Origin: Monocercomonoides exilis
Taxonomy: Eukaryota; Preaxostyla; Oxymonadida; Polymastigidae
DNA: 64,000 bases
Assembly: GCA_001643675.2 (NCBI GenBank)
Contig: LSRY02000031.1
Span: 250,501 to 314,500, forward strand
Reading direction: 5' to 3'
This document shows positions 11,901 to 23,330 of the stretch, in pieces (position 1 is the first letter of the stretch; each line of letters starts with the position of its first letter). Made by a program: the position numbers and the translations under genes. The notes beneath the pieces were generated by a model. The model saw only the letters and a program-made list of their open reading frames with translations. It was not told where the DNA came from and did not search any database.

Positions 11901-14900
11901 AAGGAAATAGCAAGCGGCGAATAAAACAACATTTGACTCTCATTGTCAACTTCATCTTTGTTTGCAACAGTTTGTGAGGAAGAGAAATTAGAAGATGCTG
12001 ATTCTGAAGAGGAATCAGAAGATGAAGTTGAAATAGCCAAGGATGAATGTCTTGTAACAATTGATGATTGTGGTTTTGATGCAATCTTTGATGTTGTTTG
12101 AGAATTGATAAGTGGAATGGTTTTTTCTTGAAAATGAACTCCTTTTTGCTTTTGGGTCATTTGAAGCAAAGAAGATACATTCTCTGGTAATAATAGTTTC
12201 TTGTTTGATGGTAATTTTGACGACGACGACGATGATGACGACGAAGAAGACATTGATTCAGAAAGAGTTGTGCTTGAAATATTTTGATTATTAGCTGTTG
12301 ATGAAGGAACAAGCACATCACTGTTTTGACTATCTGGAGCTTTCACTTGAAATGTTTTCAGTGTTTTTCTTGAACTCATTTCAGATGAAGAAGAAGACTT
12401 TTCACTTTTATTCTTCGTTGTTCTCTCAAATTTCCTCTTTCCTTTCTTTCCTTCTTCTCTTCCATCATCTCTTCCTCTTTCCCTTTTCCTCTCAATCGCA
12501 TCTTCCTTCCTCACCTCAATAATTCTCTTCATCCACCATCGTTTCCTCCTCACCTCATCCGCCACACTCCTCACCAGCCTCCCAATCCGATGCGGAAAGA
12601 GCACAAAAACAGGCAGAGCCAGCAGAATACACAGCCAATCCACAAACGCCAGAAACAACAGAACGCAACACTGCGCTTTTGGCACAACTTTCTCTGTCTC
12701 CCTCAGCACTTTCACACACTGGAACACATCAAACACCCTCCAAGGAGCAACAATCAACACAGCAATCCCAATCAGCACAAAGGGAAGTTCACACAACCAC
12801 TGCACAAACTCAGCTACCACCACAACGTGCCAAGGGAGAGCCTTCTGCTTGCTGTGCAGTCTGCGCAGAACAGAAGATGCTCGATAGAAAGTGCAGAGGA
12901 GGAGCAAAAGCATCAAAGCAGCAGGAATATCCATCAGAGTCAGCTGCAGCTGGTGCCACAGAAAAGTGCGGCGCTGCTGAGCAGACAGTCGATGGGGAGG
13001 GAGGACAAGAAAGAGGAAGACGTATGGAATGCGCCAGAGGAGAAGGGGGGAGAAGAGGAGGTAGGGCACATCTTGGATGGCTTCTGTGTAGTGGTAGAAG
13101 ACGATGTATCTTCTTCGCATGGGCACTTTGAGCTCAGCGCGGATTCTGCCGCTGCAGAAGTCGGAGAGGAAAGAAGGCAAGCGCCAGAAGAAGAGGACAG
13201 GGAAGATGGACAAGAAGAGGAAGGGGATGTCGAGGAAGATGTCGATGGCTGACAGGATGAGAGGGAGACGAATGCCAACAACGTCGACGAGGTTGCGAAG
13301 AACGTATTTGGAAGGGGTGGGTGGAGTTGAAGAGAGGGAAGAAGAGAAAGAGAAAGAGAAAGAAGAGGAAGGAGAAGAGAAAGAAGAAAAGGAGAAAAAG
13401 GAAAAGGGAGAAGAAGGAGTTGATGTGGATGTTGTGTTTGTGTGTGAAGATGAAGAGGAAGAAAGAGAAGGAGATGACAAAGAGAATGGCGAAGATATTT
13501 TTGGAGATTTTTGCTTTTCTTGTTTCTTGCTTGTTGAAGCTAAAGGAGAAGAAGAATAAACTGAAGAAGAAGAAGAAGATGATGATGATGATGAAGATGC
13601 AGATGATGATGGACTCTGAGGTGATAAAGGAGAAAACGTGCAATGAAGATCAAAAGTACATGGACTTAAAGAAGAAGAAGAAGACGATGAGGAAGAAGAA
13701 GAAGAAGAAGAAGAAGAAGATGCATTTTCTGGGCTAAGAGGATTGTTTGTGGTGTGAATGAATGATACTTGGCTGTTTGGTGATTGGTTGTGTGGCAAAA
13801 GAGAAGGAAATAAGAAAGAAGGAGTTTGAGAGGCAGGCGATGGAGAAGATGATGGAGAAGAGGAAGAGGAAGAGGAAGAGGAAGAGGATGATGATGAATA
13901 ACCTTTCTGCCTGTTGTTATTTAGACTTCTTATTGAATGTGAGGTAAGTGTTTGCGTAGGAGAAGACGAAGAGGAAGACGAAGAGGAAGAAGGAGAAAAT
14001 GAAGGAGAAAATGAAGAAAAACATTTTTCTCTTTCAACTTTTGAATGAGTTGATTTCTGTTTCATTTCATCTGTTGTGTCTGATTCTTCTGTAAATGAAT
14101 CATCAAAATCGGATTTTTGTTCATTATTCAAATTTCTTCTAACCACAATTTGTTTGTTTCTCTTCTTTTCTTCTCTTATTTTTGAGTGAATAAACTGTTT
14201 TTCGACTTCTTTTTCGTTTTCTTCTCTTCCATGTGAATGATATTTTCTTTGTTTGCTTGATATTTTTCTGCTTTTATGAGTCTTTTTTGTGTGTTTATGC
14301 TTAATACTCTCATAATTCTTCTTCTCATCTTCATTCCCTTTCATCTTCTTTTCATTTGAATTTTCTTCTTCCTTTTCTTCCTTTTCCCCTTTTTCATCTT
14401 TTTTTCCCTCATCTTCCTTTCTCTTCTCCGTCACCATAAACGCAAATTTTTTCCCTTTGCACCTGCGTTTCGCGTCGCTTATTCTGTAACATGTCAAAAC
14501 GAGTAAAACACCACCACAAAATGACATGACATTCAACAAAAGTAGCAGAAAATGCAGCAAAACGACTTTTCTTCTGGCAGACGCTGTTTTTGGAGCACGA
14601 ATCAGATCAAAAGGCAAAGAGAAAGTGTGAAAGGGGAAGAAAATGAGAATTAGACTGAGAAAAATACAGGGAATGTCGAGAAGCATCTGGAAGAAGGAGA
14701 GGAAAGAGCAGAAGAGATAGCGAGAGAGAGGGCACTGGAAGAGGGGAGGGGGGAATAAGATGTAGAAAATGAATAACAAAAATCAAAATAAAATTAATTA
14801 GAATTTTTTAAAATTAATTTTATTTGAAAAAAAAAAGGGAAGTATTAAAAAGATGAATAATAAAAAGTTTTTCATTAAAATCTTCAAAAATATATATATA

Positions 14901-16684
14901 ACAAAAATGTCTAAGAAACAAACTTTTTTCCATCTTCTAATCAGTTCAGGAGCTCGATAAACAAACAGAAAAGAAGGCAGAGAAAGAAGAAGCGTCAAAA
15001 AATCAGCGAAAAAACCGACAAAAAAATGGAGGATGAAAACAGCCTCAGAATGCCAGAAAGGAAGAGGATGGGAGAACAAAGAGCCTTCTTTGGAGGAGAG
15101 GAAAGAGGAGAAGGAAGAGGAAGAGGAGGAATTTGAAGAAGAAGAAGAAGAAGGTGATTGAAAAGATGGAGAAGAAAAGGAAGATGATGCAAAATGAGAA
15201 GAAGAAGAGGAGGAGGAAGAGGAAGAGGATGAAGATGATAAAGGAGAAGAATATGATGACAACTGGGCATAAGAAGAAGCAGAAGAAAAAGGGGAGTTAT
15301 TTGACGAAGCAACAACAGAGCAAGAAGAAGAAGAAGAAGAAGAAGAAGAAGAAGAAGAGGCAGGTGTGAAGATGAATGAAAATGAAGGAGAAAGAAATGA
15401 AGAGGAAGAGGAAGAGGAAGAGGAAGAGGAAGAGGAAGAAGATGATGATGAGGAAGATGAGGAAGAAGAAGAAGAAGAAGAAGATGTTTCTTTTAATTGA
15501 GGAGAAAGATGAAGAGAATTCGAAATTGGAGTTTTTTGTGAATTTTCTGAAGAAAAATGAGAAGTTTTTGAGGCAGACGAAGAAGATGAAGACGAAGTGG
15601 AAGAAGAAGAAGAAGAAAGAGAAAATAAACAAGGAGATTTGTGTGTTTGTGATGATGATGATGACGACAATGGAGACGATGGAGAAGAGGAGGAGGAAGA
15701 AGAGTTAGATGAGGAAGAAGATGAGGAAGAGGAAGAAGAAGAAGAAGATGAAAAAGGAGAAGAAGGAGAAGACGATGAGGAAGAGGAAGAGGAAGACGAA
15801 GAAGATGAAGGAGAAAAATCTGCTGAAGAATGTATAATTTTTAATGTATTTGTTTGAGAGCTAACAGGAACCTGCGAAGGTGGAGAAGAAGAAGAAGAAG
15901 AAGAAGACGATGAAGACGATGAAGACGATGAAGAAGGAGAAGGCGAAGGAAAAGGCGAAGAACAAGGCGAGCTGTTGATTTTAGGGCTGTTTTTCTTCTT
16001 CTCGCCCACTTTCAAAAGGAGCTCAGAAATCGAATGCTGCCCCACAAACACACCCAGAAGAAAGAGATGGCTTATCCCTCTGTTGCTTTTTGGATGCGAA
16101 TTTTCAATCAAACTCTTCTGCGATCTTCTTCTGCCATTTATCTTCTTCTTCTCCTTCTCCTTCTCCTTCTCCATTTCTTTGAGTTCTCTTCTTCCTCTTC
16201 TTCCTCTTCTTCCTCTTCTTCCTCTTCTCTCTTCTTCTCTGTCTCCTTCTGCTGCTGTGCAATCAGCAAGCAAAGTAATCCCCTCTTTCTGTGCTTTGCA
16301 CGGAGAATTGAACGAAGATGGCTTTGTTTCTTGCGCTTTACAGTTTGAATTGCTAGAAGAAGAATTAGAATATTTTGAAGAACTTGAAGAAGAACTAGAA
16401 GAAGAAGATTCAGGAGAATTCTGTCCAGACAGCTGAAATCGAGTGAGATATCGTTTTTTGAGGGACCTATTACGCTGCAGGACGAGGCGCAGGCGCCACG
16501 GCAGCAGCAGACAGAGGCCGATGCGAGCAGGGGCAGACAAGAAGAGCAAACACAACAGCCGAAGCAGCTCATCAAGCGAGATGAGAAGCAGAGCAAGAGA
16601 AATGGTGAGCGTCTGAAGAGACTCAGAGTCGAAGATAGAAGATGCTGAGGATGATGCCCCGTTCGGCATGAAATTGCGAATGTC
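5996..16684 (-). CDS. Giant multi-pass membrane protein with repeated hydrophobic 'LDIP' modules and poly-Ser loops (about 3,500 aa)
   Basis: Two large exons (16684-14924 and 14734-5996) join across a 189-nt phase-0 intron (14923-14735, donor GTTTGT, acceptor CTCTTCCAG). From the ATG at 16669 the protein has 3494 residues. An acceptor (TATTTTCAG) at 16685 and five further in-frame codons suggest the true N-terminus lies in an upstream exon. At least a dozen hydrophobic segments share a pattern: a polar turn, then L-D-I-P or a variant (MLLDIP, FLDIPF, MDIPAA, QDVPYL, CELPFV), about 15 hydrophobic residues, then WRLP, YR, PHR or PWR, then a basic cluster. These come in tandem pairs, separated by very long cytosolic-type loops of poly-Ser, Lys/Glu-rich and HSHSRS-type sequence. 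The C-terminus is hydrophobic. No known transporter or channel motif is recognised, and the function is unknown. The serine tracts are encoded by (TTC/TCT)n-like triplet repeats that are prone to length change. Confidence 0.8.
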
Positions 16685-17916
16685 CTGAAAATAAATAAAA
16701 GAGGATTTGGATATATTCGAGGTTGGATCTGATTTCAGGATGAAACATAAACAAAAATGATCCGATTTCTAAAGCAGACCTTTGTTGCATTGTAAATCTG
16801 AAGTGTTTCTGTGGTGCGGATGACATAAATTCTCGAGAAATGTTAATCTCCTAAAACGGGCAATGATAGAAGGAACTCTAAAAAGAAAAAAAAGTCAATT
16901 ATTCATCATTCACAAAAAATTTAAAAAGCAAAAACCTAACAAAACAACAAAAATCAATAAAAGCAACACAAAAAGCCAATGATAAAATTGGAAGTGTACA
17001 AATTGCTGTCAACGCATATGTGCTGTTTTGAATAGATATGCGTATGCTATCAAGGAAATGAAAAATAAACGCAAGACAAACAACGTGATATTTTGTGTTT
17101 TCTTTGTCAATTTCTGCAATAAAAACAACCCGCACAATTCACATGCAAAAATAACTGAAAAATTGCATTTATTTAGATCGACATATATTCGAAAGAAAAG
17201 ATAAATCACAAACCAATTGGTATCCAACAATAAATATTGTAATGCGAACTTGTTGCAAGAACAAGAAAAACTACAAATGGGCCAATACAAAATATAGCCC
17301 AATGGAAAGAGAAAAATGGAAGGCAGAATACTACAGGTAACCTCAGATTTGATACTAATAATTCCTGATGAATCGAAATAAAAAATCATTCAAACAACTC
17401 AAAAAACGTTTCTAATAAACTTTCAAACATAAAGTTGAAATGAAAAGAATATTGGAGCTCCTGTAATGATGAAAGGGGAAAAAATAATGCAAATTATCGA
17501 ACGTAAAAGTGTTTTTTTAACATTCATGGAATTTAATATGGTTTAAAAAAACTTTATTTCTTTGATAGAATTCTTTTAAAATTCTTCATCACTATAAATC
17601 TTTTATCGTTCCCCAACATAAAGATTTTTCTTTTTATAAATATTTCTTATAATGGATATGAAAATTATTGAAGTTGTTGCAAATGAGTAAAAAATTAGTG
17701 AAAGTTTTTAAAAAAATCAAAGTTTAACTGTTAAAATAAAGATGAGTAAAATTTGTTTCAAAAAAAGGAATAAAAATGAAACCATCAAAAATTCACAAGA
17801 AAATATGTGAAAAGACTTTAAACCAATTAATTATCAATGATAAGTGAGTTGAACAACGTGGGTTTTCTTCTCAATAACAGATCAATGAAAAAAACCAACC
17901 AATAAAAACTATTTGT
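16685..17916 (-). other. AT-rich region with possible 5' exons of the giant membrane protein gene
   Basis: Upstream of the acceptor at 16685 the minus strand has short, partly hydrophobic open stretches. One, at about 16862-16760, reads VPSIIARFRRLTFLENLCHP and has acceptor-like TTTTAG sequences before it. Others (17389-17009 and 17135-16899) are TM-like and Phe/Ile-rich. I could not find a donor whose phase joins them to the main exon, so these are only candidate exons. 17,400-17,916 is plain AT-rich sequence, with no gene seen. Confidence 0.3.
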
Positions 17917-19302
17917 TTATGACTGTTCTTCTCTTTCGTAAGATTGATCGACACTGACACTTACAGAAACAACCTGAGATTGTTTTGATGATTCAGTATC
18001 CTTTGAGCAGCATCCTTGAATGAATCCAACAACTGTAAAGAAGAGTACAATCACAAATACAATTAATGCAATCACTCCAAAAGAAATGATGCTTCCCTCT
18101 GCTTGTGTCATCAAATGAGGTTCAATATATGGATATATAAATTCATATGAACTTTTCCCTGCTCTAAAAGATGTCCCAATGCATAAGCAACCAGTCGGAT
18201 TCAAAGGTGAATAAACGCAATTAGGAATCATTTGCCATTTGGTTGGATCACTTGGAAAATCATCAACAGTTGAGTATAACGTTCCATTGCACATGTATTG
18301 AATAATATTGTTTATTTGCTTTGAGCAAGTTGATTCATTCAACACAGTCAATTCATCTTTCACATTGCAATTTTTAGAAGTTGTAGACTGAATTCCGTCC
18401 ATTACTCCGTTTTTCAATGCAAAGCATAAAATCGCCACAACCAGTATTGCAATATCCAGAATCAGAATTAAAATAGCCCAAATGCGAATAAGCCATTTTG
18501 TCTTATGTGCACAGCAAGTTGAAATGCATCCATAGATCCCAAAGACAATGAGAAGTGCTCCAACCACAATTCCTCCAATGAAAATACCAAGCTGATCCTT
18601 GACAATCGGCTCAGTTGCATAAAGCACAATGCAAACAATCAGAACCAAGGCTCCAACAACTGCTATAAGAATGGATCCTAAGCTAATTGTTGTTTGCAAG
18701 AATTTGGTCATTCCCATCACTCCACCAGATGCCAAAAATCCGATCAAAACGAAAACACCAATTATGACAATAATAACTCCTAATATGAACAATTGTGTCA
18801 TATCTCTCTCCAATGCATCAGAAAAGCTTTTATCTGGCTTGTCAATTTTTTTGAGGGTATTTTCCATCTGTTCCTGATGTTCTGACCAGTTCAAAATATA
18901 GCCACTTTCAAATACTTTCCTCGAGAAAATGCAAATAACACCGATAACAATAAGAACAGCTCCAACAATTAATGTTGCAAGGAAAAACACAGCCAAAAAT
19001 CCAAAGCGGCAAGATTTTCCTGCTCCATCATAGCTGCAATTTAAAATCAAAAAATACTTTCAAAAACAAAAAAGAAAATTTATTATTCCAAACCCAGAAC
19101 CAAGAATCCCCATGAAGCATATGGCAATGATAACAACACCAACAATTAAAACAACAAGCGACATTCCAAGGGCTCCAGGATACATCGCCAACCATATTGC
19201 TCCAATAACAACAAGTGCCAATCCAAGGCACATATAAACGAAAGAAATGACTTTCAAAAATACAGAACACTTTGGTCTTGGATGATTATCTTCTATTGAC
19301 AA
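17917..19302 (-). CDS. Tandem (double) tetraspanin-like membrane protein, 8 TM, 441 aa
   Basis: Exon 1 (19302-19094) and exon 2 (19033-17917) join over a 59-nt phase-2 intron (donor GTTTGG, acceptor AATTGCAG), giving 441 residues. Hydrophobic helices lie near residues 15-39, 46-69, 79-107, 151-173, 185-209, 219-243, 250-276 and 383-410. Spacing fits two tetraspanin units in a row: TM1, short turn, TM2, short turn, TM3, extracellular loop, TM4, twice over. The first large loop (108-150) has no cysteine. The second (277-382) has six, including a CLC pair and two NxT/S glycosylation-type sites, as expected of a disulfide-bonded large extracellular loop. The canonical CCG motif is absent. CC pairs sit instead at 243-244 and 411-412, at the inner face of TM6 and TM8, and could be palmitoylated. 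The tail is Ser/Val-rich. Tetraspanins organise membrane microdomains; the same role here is inferred. Confidence 0.78.
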
Positions 19303-20021
19303 TAAAATTCATCAATTTTGTAAAATGTAATTCAAATTGAGAAGCACACCAACGCAACAGCCCATCAAATTGATCAAATTACAACATATATTTTGTAAAT
19401 CTCGGAATAAAAATTCTTCTTTGAATGAATTTGTTTCATATTTATGCTTATTAAATCAAGAAAAAGGCAATTTTTTGATTGCAATCAAAAAATAACAAAA
19501 CCGGAGTTGTGGATCATTACTGTTTATGGTAGATTATTGATCATATGATTATTATGGATTTCAACATTTCATCCATTTGATTTTTTTGAAAAGATAAATA
19601 TTTGTCAAACCACCTACGAATAAACTTTCTCTTTTATTAACTTTAAGTTTTATCGATTATTCATAATTCAACAAGACGCAAAAAGAAACACAAAAAAAAA
19701 AAAAAATAAAATAAAATAAAAATAAAAATAAAAACACTTTTCATTTCTTCATTTGAATTCTCCCTCATTTAACAAAATGCTTCCATTGCTTTGTGTCGAA
19801 AAACAAATATGATGAGAAAGAAAATTGTGATTTTTCCACATATATATGAAATCAGAAATTCCGAAAAAAGAATCCAAGATTAGAGAAAGTTGCATATTGA
19901 AAGAGAATCCCGAGCTTCTCCGTTGAAATAATTGAATAATAATTTTTCTCAAAGACGAATGAAGTTCATATGTTTCATGAATAATATCTAATCGAAAGCA
20001 TTGTTAATTCAACGAATAATA
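19303..20021. other. AT-rich intergenic region
   Basis: Upstream flank of the tandem tetraspanin gene. It includes an A-rich (AAAAT)n-like tract near 19685-19735. No coding potential is convincing. Confidence 0.5.
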
Positions 20022-21246
20022 GGGTCAGAAATTTATCGGTACCCAAAAAATTAATGGGGACCTAAATTTTCTGGCACTCAAGAGCACTTTTAGAAAAAAA
20101 TAAATAATAGAAAATTATTAATATATAATAATATTCTATTTCTGAAAATATTTTTTCATATTTTAATTTTTGTGAAAAGATCTGGTGTTTTTTGTTTTAT
20201 TTTTCTGATCAAAGACTTGCTCATATTTTCACGAGCTTTTTGTTTTGAATGTTTTGAGTTATATCATTGTTAATAAACTGAACTTTTTTATGTTTTTAGT
20301 TATTTTTTGTTATTTAACACTTCGTTTTTTTATTATTTTTTCCATTTCACTAAATTTCGATAAAATTTAATATAAATTGTGAAATTTGAGTTACCATGTT
20401 TTTATTAGTTGAATAATAGTTAAAAAACTGATTGATATGTGTATCACCAAAATTTTGAAATGAAAAAATATGATTTGAAGTTTTAAACACAAAAATACAC
20501 TAATACATGTTTTTTTGAATAATAATCTCGATCATTAAAAATTGAAGATTTTCTTTTTTCTAATATCCTTTATTTGTTGATAATTTACATCCTTTCCATT
20601 TTGAATAAACAAAAAAACTTATTTTTTCAGATGCATTCTTCATTTTATCGAAATTAAGTGAAATGAAAAAAATAATAAAAAAACGAAGTGTTTAATAATA
20701 TGGGTGATTATTTTTGAAATCAAATTTTTTCATTCATAATTTTCGGTTTAAAAACTTATCTTGAATATTTTCATATGAACGTTGAAAAGTGAAAAGGCTT
20801 ATTGAAGGCATTCTTATCTTTCATTAGGTGAAAACATTTGTTTCTGAAAACAATTATCATGCTTTTTCTCTTTTGGATTAAAAACTTCTTTCAAAAAACA
20901 AACAATCTCTGAAAATTAACACCCCGAAAAAAGATATGATTTCAAAAATAATCACCTATATAAAATAACCAAAATTGTAAAGAAGTTATGTTCATAGACA
21001 ATGATATAATTCAAAACACTCAAAACAAAAAGCTCGTGAAAATACGAGCAAGTCTTTGATCTTAAAAATAAAACAAAAAACACCAGATCTTTTCACAAAA
21101 ATTAAAATATGAAAAAATATTTTCAGAAATAGAATATTATTATATATTAATAATTTTCTATTATTTATTTTTTTCTAAAAGTGCTCTTGAGTACCAGAAA
21201 ATTTAGGTCCTGATTAAAAAAAGGGGATACGATAAATTACTGACCC
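20022..21246. mobile_element. MITE/foldback element with ~255-bp terminal inverted repeats and TA duplication
   Basis: The left end begins GGGTCAGAAATTTATCGG at 20022. The right end, reverse-complemented from 21246, begins GGGTCAGTAATTTATCG. The two ends stay alignable for about 255 bp (20022-20280 against 21246-20988). TA flanks both sides (20020-20021 and 21247-21248), as expected for Tc1/mariner/pogo-type insertion. There is no transposase, so the element is non-autonomous. Its outer 18-20 bp match the ends of the autonomous pogo-like element at 49,890-51,965 (GGGTCAGTTATTTATCGGGA), a likely source of transposase. The interior holds further inverted repeats (about 20318-20372 with 20641-20695, and 20702 with 20956). 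Confidence 0.8.
20702..20956. repeat. Nested inverted-repeat insert (GGTGATT ends)
   Basis: GGGTGATTATTTTTGAAATC at 20702 is mirrored by GGTGATTATTTTTGAAATCA read backwards from 20956. This gives a ~255-bp unit with ~22-bp inverted ends inside the larger MITE. TAT precedes one end and follows the other, a possible short target duplication. It could be a separate small MITE nested in the first. A related pair occurs at 52,963 and 59,003. Confidence 0.5.
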
Positions 21247-22008
21247 TAATCACTTCTTTGCTTCCTTTCCTTTATTCCTTTCATCATCTTCTTCTTTATT
21301 TATCAAAAAATAAAGAAATTTCTTTCGCATTTCCGAAGGATCTGATTGATTTGAAGATTAACTCGAAATGTCTTCTTCTGGTTTAATCGCTTTTGTTTTG
21401 TTTTAATCTTTTCCTTGGATTATTTGTTAACGGGAGTCTATCAATTCTTTCTATTTAAAAGATGAATTATTCTCTTTGATTTCTTCTTCAGTCTTTAAAA
21501 TGATACAATTTCTCTATCTTTTCTCTTTCTCTTTCTCTTTCTTTCACATGCTCCTTTTCACTGTTCTTTGTGTTGTTGCATTCTCTACAAGAAGAAGTTT
21601 TGAAACACAAAAATACGAAAAAAGAAGAGCATTTTTCAAAAATATTTGTTAATGGCAGAGAAGAAGAAGAAGAAGATGTGATATTCGTTTTCATTCCAAT
21701 TGCAAATTTTTTTCAAAATGAACTCTTCTTCAATCTTGTCAATGATTGATATCTGAAAAACACTTTTTCTTTCTTTCTTTTTTTGCAACAGCAAAAAAGC
21801 ATTTATTCAACAAATAAAACAAAAAGCCACAAACACACTTTCCTCTGACAAGCAAGAAATCTCAAAATTAATTGAACAAAAAATGTGATGAAACCAATAA
21901 TTGCTTTAGATTATAAAAATTTTATCGTTTTCTTTGTTAACATGTGGAATGTTTCAAAGCCTTTCAAAACATTTGAAGTGGAGTGTTGTGAGCTTCGTTT
22001 ACTGCAAT
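21247..22008. other. AT-rich intergenic region
   Basis: Low-complexity AT-rich sequence with pyrimidine tracts such as CTTTCTCTTTCTC near 21520. No gene or structured repeat is seen. Confidence 0.45.
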
Positions 22009-23330
22009 TCACAAGACAATTTTAACTTCGTATGATAAATTGCAATTGTAACTTTTCGTTAAATCCGAAAAACTGATCACAACATCTTCATATCCCCTCT
22101 CTTCCATCATTTCGAAAATCTTTCTTTTCGTCTCTTTTCGTTTTGTTTCATCGTTTTTGTTTTCCACTTGAAATTCAATCTTTTGCAAAGTTCTTTGAAA
22201 ACACCCAAATAATCGGAAATATTTCAGTGACTTTCATTTGATTGAATGATCTGCTCCATAATTACCTCAATAACTCCTCATTTCAAAAGCACTTTAATTT
22301 CTCTCAATTCACTTCTAGCCATTCTTCTGAAGGATTCCATGCACCTAAAGGATATTGAAGGGAAGTTATCCTTCTCCGTTCGAATAACTCTAACAATGCA
22401 ACTTGTGTAACTAAAAAATTCTTCATCCATCAATCTGCACACTCTCATAGAAGAAGTCAATATGATGAGTCATTTGTCAAAAACAAACATCTTTGTCATT
22501 TCTTCTCTTATCTTTTCTTTCTTCTTTTCTTTCTTCTTTTCTTTCTTCTTTTCTTTCTTCTTTTCTTTCTTCTTCAAATCCAGACATCCAATAAGTTCTT
22601 CCAATTCTGTTGCTCCTTCTCCTTCAAAATAAAGCGTATTAACAAATGTTTCTTCCAAATTAAGATTAGAGAAGCATGTGATAAGCAAAAACTCCCAAAC
22701 AAATTGATACGAAAGGCGAGTGAGATTGTGATGCTTTTGATTGCATTGAATTATCTCTTTGATCTCGTTGAGGACAAGTTCTTGTTCGATAAACTTCTAA
22801 GAAACAAGGGAAAATCAATAATATCAAAAACAAAATTGAAACTCCCAAACAAAAAAATGGTCAATTGCATTCAATGTCAGCGAGGCCATATCCACTTCTT
22901 TCTGAACTTCCTCGCTTTCCTCCTTGTTCAAAGCGACCTTCATAATTCAAAACATGCAAATAAAAGTTAACTCTGATGGGAAGAATCGATAAAGAGAAAT
23001 GCAGCATTCACAAAGATAAACGAGTTAATTTTCGTTTTTTCCTTTTTTCCTCCTTCTTTCTCAATCATAATTTTAAATTTTCTGTATATCATTGAAAAAT
23101 TATTGTGATAATTCGAGGAGTTCATTGTTTTTTATAATATCCAAAACGCTGCAACAACATAGTTGCAGCACTTGTCGCCAGTTTCCATTCTTCAATCTAT
23201 CTGTGAATATTATTAAACAGATCTCCTGAAAAAACGAAATCGAATTATTCTTTATCCATCCGTTCAATCATTCGATCCATCTCTCCAATCCTCTGTCTTT
23301 GTTCGTCTTCAACTTAATGTTCCAGTACAG
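22009..23330 (-). pseudogene. Decayed member of an oxymonad ARM-like protein family
   Basis: Read on the minus strand, conserved-looking blocks follow one another in different frames. They are IGEMDRMIERMDKE, then FKIMIEKEGGKKEK, LCECCISLYRFFPSEL, KVALNKEESEEVQKEVDM, ELVLNEIKEIIQCNQKHHNL, ELEELIGCLDLKKKEKKK, RVIRTEKDNFPSISFRCMES and, finally, RKIFEMMEERGYEDVVISF, ending at a TGA at 22009-22011. From memory, this order of blocks matches a large family of ARM-like hypothetical proteins in Monocercomonoides. The frame changes between blocks, an in-frame TGA lies just before KVALNKEE, and several other stops show it is broken. A 12-bp tandem repeat at about 22504-22575 encodes KKEKKKEK. The 5' boundary is approximate. 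The function of the family is unknown to me. Confidence 0.65.

Noticed and set aside
13104-16436. Lys/Glu/Arg-rich plus-strand frames opposite the membrane-protein gene
   Set aside because: They are reverse complements of poly-Ser and hydrophobic codons. The minus strand has TM periodicity and a continuous frame.
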